Position numbers and translations under genes: made by a program. Under the pieces are notes generated by a model that was given only the letters and a program-made list of their open reading frames with translations, was not told where the DNA came from and did not search any database. 6,928 nucleotides of DNA from JACDBD01 sp050743385 (GTDB lineage: Bacteria; Actinomycetota; Acidimicrobiia; IMCC26256; JACDBD01): contig JBOGFJ010000129.1 of NCBI GenBank assembly GCA_050743385.1, positions 1-6,928 of the forward strand. Direction: 5' to 3'. The stretch's first letter is position 1. Each line of letters begins with the position of its first letter. This document shows, piece after piece, positions 1 to 6,189 of this stretch.

Positions 1-285
1 CGCCGGCGCCGCCGCCGCGGCCACTGCGGCCGGCAGGTCGTCGACGGCCGCGATCGTCACCGGCACGGCCTTCGCTCCCGGCCGCGACGAGATCCGCAGC
101 GTGCCGTCGGGCATGAGGGCACAGCCCGGGCCGGGGCCGAGACGGCCGTCGCAGTCGGCGAGCAAGATCGTCGTCGACGGCTCGGGGGACGCGAAGGCCG
201 GAAGCCCAGGGACGCGCTCGCCGAACACGCGCGTGACGCCGGCGGCGCGCAGGCACCGGCCCAACAAGGCGCGAACCGTCTCCAC
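1..285 (-). CDS. Partial protein, N-terminal part, tentatively a thiamine diphosphate-binding enzyme-like protein
   Basis: This is an open frame of 95 codons on the minus strand, from a GTG at 285 to the left edge with no stop. About 93% of its third codon positions are G or C, as in neighbouring genes, which argues that it is real coding sequence. The N-terminus (VETVRALLGRCLRAAG, then TRVFGERVPGLP) resembles the opening of acetolactate synthase-type thiamine diphosphate (ThDP) enzymes, where an amphipathic helix is followed by a G-V-x-x-V-F-G motif. However, the usual glutamate-bearing motif that should follow is not visible. Residues 41-68 (LLADCDGRLGPGPG, then LMPDGTLRIS) look like a strand-turn-strand segment. 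The GTG is the first plausible start in this frame; a weak GATGAG lies just upstream. It is transcribed divergently from the gene at 349. The gene call is fairly safe; the product is a weak guess because the informative part lies outside the window. Confidence 0.5.
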   Translation of the reverse strand, partial: METVRALLGRCLRAAGVTRVFGERVPGLPAFASPEPSTTILLADCDGRLGPGPGCALMPDGTLRISSRPGAKAVPVTIAAVDDLPAAVAAAAAPA

Positions 286-331
286 GCGCTCATCGTCGCG
301 CGCCTGCGTCCGCTCTCGGCGGGACGTCCGG

Positions 332-337
332 TACAGT
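332..337 (+). promoter_or_regulatory. -10 box (TACAGT) of the NIPSNAP-like/CoA-transferase operon
   Basis: TACAGT fits the actinobacterial TANNNT -10 consensus. It ends 11 nt before the ATG at 349, so the transcript would start at or within a few bases of the start codon. No Shine-Dalgarno sequence precedes that ATG, consistent with a leaderless mRNA. No convincing -35 element is visible. An 8-bp palindrome, GGACGTCC, lies just upstream (322-329). Confidence 0.45.
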
Positions 338-348
338 CCCCGGCGCTC

Positions 349-1053
349 ATGGCCACGCGGAACCTCTACCTGCACGAGTACGTCGACATCGTGGGTGAGG
401 GCGCGATGCGTTACATGGAGCACACCGTCGCCTTCGACGCCGACGCCGCGGCCGACCGCGGTCTCGCGCTCGTCGGCACCTGGTACACGATGGGCTCGAC
501 CGGGCGGTGGCCCCAGGTGGTCAACCTCTGGGAGTGCGTCGACGGTTGGACCGGCTGGCGCCGTCTCATGGAGAGCACGAACCTCCGCCGCACGCAGAAC
601 GCCGCGCTCAACGAATGGTGGCGTGAGGCGCTGCAGACGCGCTCGGGTGGGTTCGACCGGCTCCTGGGGGCGGCGCCCGGATGCCCGTCGCTTGCCGAGC
701 TCCGCGCCGCCGGCACCACCGGGTCGGTGTTCGTGCACGAGCTGTCGCAGGTCCGGCCGGGTGCCGCGCTCGACTATCTCGCGGCGGCGCGAGAGGACTG
801 GCAACCGGTTGCCGGCGACTACGGCCACACTCTCGTCGGGCTCTACGAGGCGCTGCTCACCGACACGGAGGTGCTGACCATCTGGGCTACCGACCCCGCG
901 GGCCACGAGGCGCTCGGGCGCGCGACCGACGACGGCACCGATGAACGCATCCCCCGCTGGCGGGGGCGAGCCCGCGAGTTCCTGACCCGGTGGCGGGAGG
1001 AGCTCATGACGCCGCATCCCACGGCCCCGCTGTCACGGGGGGACTCGCTGTGA
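349..1053 (+). CDS. NIPSNAP-like / dimeric alpha-beta barrel hypothetical protein
   Basis: This 234-residue soluble protein has no signal peptide or membrane segment. It appears to consist of two related halves. Residues 5-76 run from a strand (NLYLHEYVDI) through a helical stretch and a strand (ALVGTWYTM) to a closing strand (PQVVNLWECVDGW). Residues 126-190 repeat the pattern: SVFVHELSQV, then HTLVGLYEAL, then EVLTIWATDP. That order, with the L/V-x-x-H-E opening and the W near the end of each unit, is typical of NIPSNAP and related ferredoxin-like barrel proteins, whose biochemical role is mostly unknown. ATG 349 is preceded by a -10 box and lacks a ribosome site, suggesting leaderless translation. 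The stop overlaps the start of the CoA-transferase gene, so the two are probably made together, and this protein may serve the same acyl-CoA pathway. That role is inference from context; no catalytic motif is recognised. Confidence 0.72.
   Translation: MATRNLYLHEYVDIVGEGAMRYMEHTVAFDADAAADRGLALVGTWYTMGSTGRWPQVVNLWECVDGWTGWRRLMESTNLRRTQNAALNEWWREALQTRSGGFDRLLGAAPGCPSLAELRAAGTTGSVFVHELSQVRPGAALDYLAAAREDWQPVAGDYGHTLVGLYEALLTDTEVLTIWATDPAGHEALGRATDDGTDERIPRWRGRAREFLTRWREELMTPHPTAPLSRGDSL
1037..1052 (+). promoter_or_regulatory. Ribosome binding site and GTGA overlap that fix the CoA-transferase start
   Basis: A run of six G followed by A (1037-1043) sits 6 nt before the GTG at 1050. This GTG shares its last two bases with the TGA stop (1051-1053) of the upstream gene, a classic arrangement for translational coupling. 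It favours the start at 1050 over the in-frame GTG at 990, which lies inside the upstream gene and would add 20 residues with no family similarity. Confidence 0.7.
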
Positions 1054-2303
1054 CCGCGGCGACGCGCTCGGGCCCGCTCGCGGGCGTGCGGATACTGGAG
1101 AGCTCGCTGCTCGGCCCGGGGGAGCTGGGCACGTTCCTCGCCGACCTCGGCGCCGACGTGATCAAGATCGAGCCGCCCCAGGGCGACTACATCCGCCAGA
1201 TGACGTGGCCGATCGTCGAGGGTGAGTCGCTCATGCACCTGCACGTGCACCGGGGCAAGCGCAGCGTCACCCTCGACCTTCGTGACGCGGCCGCGATCGA
1301 GGTGTACCTCGATCTCGTACGCGGCGCCGACGCGGTGGTGGAGGCGATGCGCCCGGGTGCGCTCGAGCGCCGCGGCCTCGGGTACGAGCGCCTGCGCGCG
1401 GTGAACCCGAAGATCGTGTTCTGCACGATTTCGGGCTACGGGATGACCGGTCCCTACCGCGATCTCCCGGCGCACGGCATCGCGTTCGACACGTGGGCGG
1501 GGCTCGTTCGGCCCGCTTACGACGACGAAGGCTTCTGCTACATGCCCGAGCACCCGTCCGTCGGCATCCACGCCGGCCCGCTGCTCGGCGCGTTCGCGCT
1601 CCTCGCCGGAGTCGTGCGCGCCCGCGACACGGGCGCGGGCTGCCAAATGGAGGTCGCGCAGTCGGACGCGGCCGCCTACATGGACTGGTACCGCATCGAG
1701 ACGTGGAGGGCGTACGAGCGCCCCGAGTCGGAGGTGACCGGCAACGCCAGCGACAACTACGAGCGGCGGGCGCCCGGCACCGCCGGCATGCGCTTGGGCG
1801 TCCGCTACCAGATGTACGAATCGGCCGACGGGCATGTGCTGTTCATGGCTTCGGAGCAGGAGTTCTGGCGCAACTTCTGCGAGGGCGTCGGGCGCCTCGA
1901 CCTGTTCGAGCGCTGGCCCGGCAGCCGCTTCGCCGACCACGCCCGCAACAACCGCGAGCTCCAGCGCGAGCTGCGCGAGATCTTCACGACCAAGACCACG
2001 GACGAGTGGATCGCGTTCGGGAACGAGGTCAACACGCCGCTCGCGCCGGTCAACACGTCGCGCTCCATCGCCGACGACCCCCAGTTCCGCGACCGCTTCC
2101 CGTGGTATCCGGCATCGCGCCTCGGCGCCGACGAGATCCCGTTGCCCGTGCGCGTCCTCGGCGAGGACCTTCCCGAACCGGCCCGAGCGCCCAAGGTGGG
2201 CGAGCACACCGACGAGGTGCTGGCCGACGTGCTCGGCTACGACGCCGACCGCATCGCATCGCTGCGCGCAGACGGCGCGCTGGGCCGCCCCGCTGACACC
2301 TGA
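1050..2303 (+). CDS. Family III CoA-transferase (CaiB/BaiF type)
   Basis: This 417-residue cytoplasmic enzyme is predicted to move CoA between carboxylic acids and acyl-CoA donors. Family members activate carnitine, oxalate, bile acids, aromatic acids and similar substrates. Its landmarks appear in family order. The N-terminus (residues 8-50) has GPLAGVRILE, then LADLGADVIKIEPPQGD. HRGKRSVTLDL is near 67-77, and ISGYGMTGPYRD is near 127-138. MEVAQSDAAAYM follows, with Asp206 at the position of the aspartate that forms the covalent acyl/CoA intermediates in formyl-CoA transferase. The C-terminal part ends with a typical GEHTDEVLADVLGYD segment. The length matches the usual ~400 residues, so the gene looks intact. 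The glycine-rich loop of formyl-CoA transferase is not evident, and the substrate cannot be deduced. It is the second gene of a coupled operon, followed 39 bp later by a TetR regulator. An alpha-methylacyl-CoA racemase-type activity is the main alternative within the same superfamily. Confidence 0.9.
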   Translation: MTAATRSGPLAGVRILESSLLGPGELGTFLADLGADVIKIEPPQGDYIRQMTWPIVEGESLMHLHVHRGKRSVTLDLRDAAAIEVYLDLVRGADAVVEAMRPGALERRGLGYERLRAVNPKIVFCTISGYGMTGPYRDLPAHGIAFDTWAGLVRPAYDDEGFCYMPEHPSVGIHAGPLLGAFALLAGVVRARDTGAGCQMEVAQSDAAAYMDWYRIETWRAYERPESEVTGNASDNYERRAPGTAGMRLGVRYQMYESADGHVLFMASEQEFWRNFCEGVGRLDLFERWPGSRFADHARNNRELQRELREIFTTKTTDEWIAFGNEVNTPLAPVNTSRSIADDPQFRDRFPWYPASRLGADEIPLPVRVLGEDLPEPARAPKVGEHTDEVLADVLGYDADRIASLRADGALGRPADT

Positions 2304-2305
2304 GT

Positions 2306-2320
2306 CTGACGACCCGTCAG
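2306..2320 (+). promoter_or_regulatory. Dyad operator CTGACG-ACC-CGTCAG upstream of the TetR gene
   Basis: Perfect 6-bp inverted repeats are separated by 3 bp in the 39-bp gap between the CoA-transferase stop and the TetR GTG. The left arm (2306-2311) also works as a -35 hexamer (CTGACG against TTGACA, four matches), 18 bp from the -10 box. The right arm lies in the promoter spacer, so a bound repressor would block RNA polymerase. The likeliest ligand is the adjacent TetR protein, regulating itself. A near-identical dyad precedes the aldehyde dehydrogenase gene. Confidence 0.6.
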
Positions 2321-2329
2321 GTCGCCGCG

Positions 2330-2335
2330 TAGTCT
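2330..2335 (+). promoter_or_regulatory. -10 box (TAGTCT) of the TetR gene, leaderless type
   Basis: TAGTCT matches TANNNT and ends 7 nt before the GTG at 2343, so transcription should begin at the start codon itself. The sequence upstream of the GTG has no purine-rich ribosome site. The paired -35 is the left arm of the dyad at 2306-2311, with an 18-bp spacer. Confidence 0.55.
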
Positions 2336-2342
2336 GCGCCCC

Positions 2343-2978
2343 GTGAACGACAGCGTCGCGCTCGACGGGCGGGCGCTCGGGAGGCGGGGGGCCGCGACCC
2401 GCCGGCGCCTCCTCGACGCCACCGCTGGTCTGCTCGAGAGCCACGGCGTGCGCGACCTCCGGGTCGTCGACATCGCGCGCGAAGTCGGCTCGTCGCCGGC
2501 GACCTTCTACCAGTACTTCCGCGACGTCGAGGACGCCGTGCTCGCGCTCTCCGAAGAGGTCGGCGAGGACCTCGCGCCCGTGGGCGAGCTGCTGGCGCGC
2601 CCTTGGCAGGGAGAGGCGGGGCTGCGCACCGCCCACGAGATGGTCGACGCGTTCCTGCGTTTCTGGGACGAGCACCGCGCGGTGCTGCGCACCCGGAACC
2701 TCGCCGCCCAGGAGGGCGATCGGCGGTTCCGGGAAGTGCGCAACCGATCGCTGCGGCCGCTGACGGAGGGCGTCGCCAACAAGGTCGCGGAGGCGCAGGA
2801 GCGAGGCGACGTGGGCTCGGAGCTGTCGCCGATCGCGGCTGCCGCCGCGCTCGTGGCGATGCTCGAGCGGATGGCCGCGTTCCACACCGATCTCGAGGCG
2901 CTGGGGGCGAGCCGCGACGACGTCGTGGAGACGACGGCGCGGATCATCCACCAGACCGTGGCGGGCCTGCCGGGCTGA
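2343..2978 (+). CDS. TetR/AcrR-family transcriptional repressor
   Basis: This 211-residue DNA-binding regulator has a TetR-type N-terminal domain at about residues 19-66: RRRLLDATAGLLESHGV, then VVDIAREVGSSPATFYQYF. The second segment is the helix-turn-helix with its characteristic recognition-helix ending (TFYQYF). The rest is an all-helical ligand-binding and dimerisation domain, including an Ala-rich helix near 164-176, that does not reveal the ligand. The GTG at 2343 sits 7 nt after a -10 box, so the mRNA is probably leaderless; no other start fits as well. The dyad directly in its promoter suggests autorepression. Position after a CoA-transferase gene and operator sharing with an aldehyde dehydrogenase gene suggest control of a catabolic pathway, perhaps responding to an acyl-CoA. 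That is inference. Its last 35 bases overlap the convergent Ppx/GppA gene. Confidence 0.92.
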   Translation: MNDSVALDGRALGRRGAATRRRLLDATAGLLESHGVRDLRVVDIAREVGSSPATFYQYFRDVEDAVLALSEEVGEDLAPVGELLARPWQGEAGLRTAHEMVDAFLRFWDEHRAVLRTRNLAAQEGDRRFREVRNRSLRPLTEGVANKVAEAQERGDVGSELSPIAAAAALVAMLERMAAFHTDLEALGASRDDVVETTARIIHQTVAGLPG

Positions 2979-4527
2979 CCGCACCGCGCCGGCGGCCGGC
3001 GGGATGCGTCGTCACCTCCAACTCGCGGTCGAACACCTTCTCGAAGAGGCTGCGCCGCCGCCGCGCCGCCCACTGCTCGAGCTCGACGTTGCCGCCGACG
3101 TCGAGGTAGACGCGAACCAGCGACCTTCCCACGTGGACGTGCACGTCCTCGACGATGTCGTGGTGGCTCCGGTCGAGGCCGTCGGCGACCCGCAGGATCG
3201 CGGTGAGCTTGCGCAGCCGACCCTCGTCGTCGCGTCCGAGCGGACCCGTCTCGTCGGTCGGACGCGGGTCGCCCTTGCGATGCCACCGTGCGATGCCGGC
3301 GAGGAGGTTGACCTCGGTCGGGTCGAAACCGCGTAGCTGGCCGTGGCGGATGAGATACGCGGCGTGCTTGTGGTGGCCTTCGCTGGCGACGTGCTGACCG
3401 ATGTTGTGGAGGAGGGCGGCGTACTCGAGCAGCTCGCGGTCGTCGGCGCCGAGGCCGTGCAGCTCGGTGGTCTGATCGAAGAACGAGAGCGCGAGTCGGG
3501 CGACCTGGCGCGAGTGATCGACATCGATGTCGTAGCGGCGGGCGACACCCTGTACCGACGCCCGCCGGATCGCCCGAGGGTCGTCGGCCCAGTCGGCGGG
3601 ATCGTGGTGACCGATTGCGTCGAGCAGGATGCCTTCGCGCAACGCCCATTCGCTGACGGTGAGCTCGTCGAAGTCGAACACGTCCATGACCGTCGCGAGG
3701 AACATGGATCCGGCAGGGATGAGGTCGACGCGGCGCGCCTCGAGACCCTCGAGGCGGCGGCGCTCCGATGCCTTCGACGAGATGATCAGCTTGTGCAGGG
3801 GCATGAACTCGTCGCGCGTGATCGTGAGCTGGTTGAGCGATGCGGGCACGTCTTCGCGGCGCCGGGCGGCGACCATGTGCGCGAGGTCCTCGAGCGTGCC
3901 GCTCGTGCCGACCGCGAGCTTGGGTCGGAAGCGAGCCACCTCGACGGCGACGGGCCCGAGCGCCTGCTCGATACGGTCACGCAACCGGCGCCGATCCTCC
4001 TTCGAGAGCGGGTCGGAGTCGACGAGCTCGGCGGTCAGGCGACCCACTCCGAGGTTCTCGCTCGCCGCCCATTGCAACCCGGCGGCATCACCGACCATGA
4101 CCTCGACACTGCCGCCGCCGAGGTCGAAGCACAGCGCCGGTGCCGGGTCGAGCAACACGCTGGCGCGGATCGCCCGGAAGATGAGCTGCGCCTCGGTGAG
4201 CCCGTCGATCACGCGCACGTCGACGCCGGTCTCCGACTCGATGCGATCGACGAGCTCGTCGCCGTTGGCGGCGACCCTGATCGCACTGGTGGCGCACGCC
4301 ACCACCTCGTCGGCCCCGGCGGCGTCCGCCAGGAGCCGGAAACGGCGGACGGTGGCCACGGCCCGGTCGGCCGCGATGGCGGGGATGGTGCCGTGGCGGA
4401 CGACGGTGTCGCCGAGGCGCAGCATCTCCTTCTCGCGTACGAGGGGGTCGAAGCCCCCGTCGCCGCGGATCTCCGCCACGAGCAGATGGAACGAGTTCGT
4501 CCCGAGGTCGAGCGCGGCGATCCGCAC
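2944..4527 (-). CDS. ppx: Ppx/GppA-family phosphatase (exopolyphosphatase or pppGpp phosphohydrolase) with C-terminal HD-like domain
   Basis: This 527-residue cytoplasmic protein has the length and two-part design of E. coli Ppx (about 513 residues). The N-terminal ASKHA-fold domain shows the phosphate-binding motifs: DLGTNSF at 7-13, TSAIRVAANG at 80-89, FDLGGGSVE at 134-142 and GTSGT at 207-211. These are followed by RRVDLIPAGSMFL (265-277) and SEWALREGIL (292-301). From about residue 330 an HD-like helical domain follows, with LLHNIG (372-377), a His-rich HHKHAAYLIRHG (385-396) and RVADGLDRSHH (446-456). The HD dyad reads His-Asn, so this domain is probably not a phosphohydrolase by itself. 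Such proteins release phosphate from polyphosphate or convert pppGpp to ppGpp; sequence alone does not decide, so the symbol ppx is provisional. The GTG at 4527 puts the first motif at residue 7 and follows a -10 box by 6 nt. The frame stays open upstream only antisense to the HD-GYP gene. Confidence 0.93.
   Translation of the reverse strand: MRIAALDLGTNSFHLLVAEIRGDGGFDPLVREKEMLRLGDTVVRHGTIPAIAADRAVATVRRFRLLADAAGADEVVACATSAIRVAANGDELVDRIESETGVDVRVIDGLTEAQLIFRAIRASVLLDPAPALCFDLGGGSVEVMVGDAAGLQWAASENLGVGRLTAELVDSDPLSKEDRRRLRDRIEQALGPVAVEVARFRPKLAVGTSGTLEDLAHMVAARRREDVPASLNQLTITRDEFMPLHKLIISSKASERRRLEGLEARRVDLIPAGSMFLATVMDVFDFDELTVSEWALREGILLDAIGHHDPADWADDPRAIRRASVQGVARRYDIDVDHSRQVARLALSFFDQTTELHGLGADDRELLEYAALLHNIGQHVASEGHHKHAAYLIRHGQLRGFDPTEVNLLAGIARWHRKGDPRPTDETGPLGRDDEGRLRKLTAILRVADGLDRSHHDIVEDVHVHVGRSLVRVYLDVGGNVELEQWAARRRRSLFEKVFDRELEVTTHPAGRRRGAVSPAGPPRSGG
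2987..3001 (+). terminator. GC-rich hairpin just after the TetR gene, possible weak terminator
   Basis: CGCCGG and CCGGCG form 6-bp arms around a 3-bp loop, starting 8 bp after the TetR stop. There is no T-run, and the site lies within the 3' coding part of the convergent Ppx gene, so it may simply reflect GC-rich coding sequence. No other candidate terminator is visible for either convergent gene. Confidence 0.2.
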
Positions 4528-4533
4528 GCGCCG

Positions 4534-4539
4534 AATGTA
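4534..4539 (-). promoter_or_regulatory. -10 box (TACATT) of the Ppx/GppA gene, leaderless type
   Basis: On the minus strand TACATT fits TANNNT and ends 6 nt before the GTG at 4527. No Shine-Dalgarno sequence precedes that GTG. This spacing implies that the transcript begins at the start codon and supports choosing this GTG. No strong -35 is seen; the expected position falls next to that of the opposite promoter. Confidence 0.5.
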
Positions 4540-4574
4540 ACGGGGCCGCCTCGCCGGCGCCGCGGAGAATGTCC

Positions 4575-4580
4575 TATTAT
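4575..4580 (+). promoter_or_regulatory. -10 box (TATTAT) of the HD-GYP gene, leaderless type
   Basis: TATTAT, close to the TATAAT consensus, stands out in very GC-rich sequence and ends 8 nt before the ATG at 4589. No ribosome site lies between, so a leaderless or nearly leaderless mRNA is likely. The -35 region has no clear match. Confidence 0.55.
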
Positions 4581-4588
4581 CGGCGACA

Positions 4589-6187
4589 ATGCGTGGTTCC
4601 GAGGGTACCGAGGTGGACCGTCCGCGGGCCGCCCGCGAGCAGCCGTTCGACGACGCGGGCGCACGCCGCTGGCGGCGCCGTCCCGTGCTCAGCCGATTGC
4701 TCCGGGGTGGCGTGCTCCTGGTGCCCGTCTTGGCGGCGGTCGGTGTCGCGGCCGGTTTCGCCGCCGTCATGCCGTCGGCGACAGGTGCCGGTCGGGTCGG
4801 TTGGTGGATGGTCGTGCTCGGCGTGGCGCTGCTCGCACTCGTGGTGCTCGACACGGTGGCCCGCCGGCTCCTGCCCCTCGCCGCGCTGCTGCGTCTCACC
4901 TTGTTGTTCCCCGATCGGGCGCCGTCGCGCTTGCGAGTGGCGCTCCGGGGTACGAGCCGGGTGCGTCTGCAGGCGTGGGCCGCACAGACGACGAGACCGA
5001 GCGCGGCGACCGATGTCGACGCAGGAGAGCGGGCCCGCCAGATCCTGAGCCTCGCCGCCGCGCTGCACGCGCACGACCGCATGACGCGCGGGCACTCCGA
5101 GCGCGTGCGCGCGTTGACCGAGCTGGTGGCCGAGGAGTTGCGCCTGACCGACGACGAGGCCGACCGGCTCCAATGGGCGGCCCTGCTGCACGACATCGGG
5201 AAGCTCAGCGTGCCCGCCGAGATCCTCAACAAGCCGGGGAAACCCGACGACGCCGAGTGGGCGGTGCTGCGGCGCCATCCGGCCGAGGGAGCCCGCATCG
5301 CGGCGCCGTTGCACCCGTGGTTGGGGGAGTGGGCCGATGCCGTCGCGCAACACCACGAGCGCTTCGACGGCACCGGGTATCCCGAGGGCCTCTCGGGCGA
5401 GCGGATCAGCCTTGCCGGACGGATCGTGAGCGTGACCGATGCGTTCGAGACGATGACCGCGCTGCGCTCGTACAAGCGGCCGATGTCGGCCGGAGCCGCG
5501 CGTACCGAGCTCGCTCGTTGCGCGGGGACGCATTTCGATCCGCGCGTCGTTCGAGCCTTCCTGAGCGTGTCGCTCGGACGGTTGCACTGGTCGACGGGTG
5601 GTGCGCTGGCGTGGGTGGCTGTCTTCCCGCCGGCGGCGGCGGTGGCGCGCGTCGGTACGAGGATCAGCGGGGCGTTCGCCCGGCCGGCCGCAGCGACCAA
5701 GGCAACCGCTGCTGTCGGCGTGATCGTGCTCGGCGGGTTGCTGGCAGCGCAGTCGAGCGTTCCCGGCGGTTCCGGTGCCCCCGTCGCCGCCGCCGACGAG
5801 GCTCGCGACCGCATCGGGGGACCGACCAACCGCGGAGCCGCCCGCAACGACATGTCGAGCAGTGTCGCGTCGGCGACGCAACCTGCGCCCGCCCCGGCGG
5901 CTCCGAGCGAAGCTCCGGTTCCCGACGGAGCCGCCGGCGCGGTGTCCGCTCCGGTTGCAACGCCCACTCCCGCTCCGGCACCGGGTGTGGTGTCTGGTCC
6001 CGTCCCTGCGCCGGTTCCGGGGCCGGCGCCTCCGCCTCCGCCGCCGGTCGACTCGGCTCCTCCCGCTCCGGCGCCGCCGGCTCCCGACGCACCCGATTCG
6101 TCGACGCGAGTCGACGTCGGTCCGATCGGGATCACGCTGCTGCCCACGCCGAGCGTGCAGATCGGCGACATCATCACCATTCCCTAG
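4589..6187 (+). CDS. Membrane-anchored HD-GYP domain protein, probable cyclic-di-GMP phosphodiesterase, with Pro/Ala-rich tail
   Basis: This 532-residue protein starts with a basic cytoplasmic stretch, then two membrane helices at about 40-62 and 70-92. The HD-GYP domain spans roughly 145-330: TRGHSERV (His169), LLHDIGK (His201, Asp202, Lys205), ILNKPGK (212-218), His230, HHERFDGTGYPEGL (255-268) and SVTDAFETMT (281-290). All signature residues of cyclic-di-GMP-degrading HD-GYP enzymes are present. The residue four before His169 is Met165, where trinuclear enzymes carry Glu, so a two-metal site is likelier. After the domain, a hydrophobic stretch (338-352) and a probable helix (373-388) lead to a tail rich in Pro and Ala (about 390-505), ending in a short hydrophobic segment (IGITLLPT). 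If helix 373-388 crosses the membrane, the tail is outside the cell. Divergence from the Ppx/GppA gene suggests a signalling locus. Activity is predicted, not shown; general HD hydrolase activity is the alternative. Confidence 0.88.
   Translation: MRGSEGTEVDRPRAAREQPFDDAGARRWRRRPVLSRLLRGGVLLVPVLAAVGVAAGFAAVMPSATGAGRVGWWMVVLGVALLALVVLDTVARRLLPLAALLRLTLLFPDRAPSRLRVALRGTSRVRLQAWAAQTTRPSAATDVDAGERARQILSLAAALHAHDRMTRGHSERVRALTELVAEELRLTDDEADRLQWAALLHDIGKLSVPAEILNKPGKPDDAEWAVLRRHPAEGARIAAPLHPWLGEWADAVAQHHERFDGTGYPEGLSGERISLAGRIVSVTDAFETMTALRSYKRPMSAGAARTELARCAGTHFDPRVVRAFLSVSLGRLHWSTGGALAWVAVFPPAAAVARVGTRISGAFARPAAATKATAAVGVIVLGGLLAAQSSVPGGSGAPVAAADEARDRIGGPTNRGAARNDMSSSVASATQPAPAPAAPSEAPVPDGAAGAVSAPVATPTPAPAPGVVSGPVPAPVPGPAPPPPPPVDSAPPAPAPPAPDAPDSSTRVDVGPIGITLLPTPSVQIGDIITIP
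5881..6100 (+). repeat. Low-complexity Pro/Ala-coding tract inside the HD-GYP gene
   Basis: The DNA cycles through Pro and Ala codons with GCTCCGGC- and CCTGCGCC-like units, giving protein segments such as PAPAPAAP, TPTPAPAPG and PPPPPP. It keeps the reading frame and ends 29 codons before the stop. Such tracts usually act as flexible spacers across the cell wall and vary in length between strains. Confidence 0.6.
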
Positions 6188-6189
6188 CG

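Noticed and set aside
322..329. GGACGTCC palindrome upstream of the first operon as another copy of the CTGACG/CGTCAG operator
   Set aside because: The arms do not match CTGACG, there is no spacer, and its position relative to the -10 box differs from the two true copies.
990..1049. In-frame GTG at 990 as the start of the CoA-transferase
   Set aside because: It lies within the upstream gene and would add 20 residues with no family similarity. GTG 1050 has a G-rich ribosome site and the typical stop-start overlap.
843..2984. 713-codon open frame on the minus strand opposite the CoA-transferase and TetR genes
   Set aside because: It is Arg/Ala/Val/His-rich without recognisable domains and opposes two genes with clear family motifs. 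Long antisense frames are expected at this GC content.
4528..6180. Upstream extension of the Ppx/GppA frame (minus strand, 551 more codons)
   Set aside because: It is exactly antisense to the HD-GYP gene, is Ser/Arg/Thr/Ala-rich with no motifs, and ends where the DLGTNSF motif begins. It is a GC-driven shadow frame.
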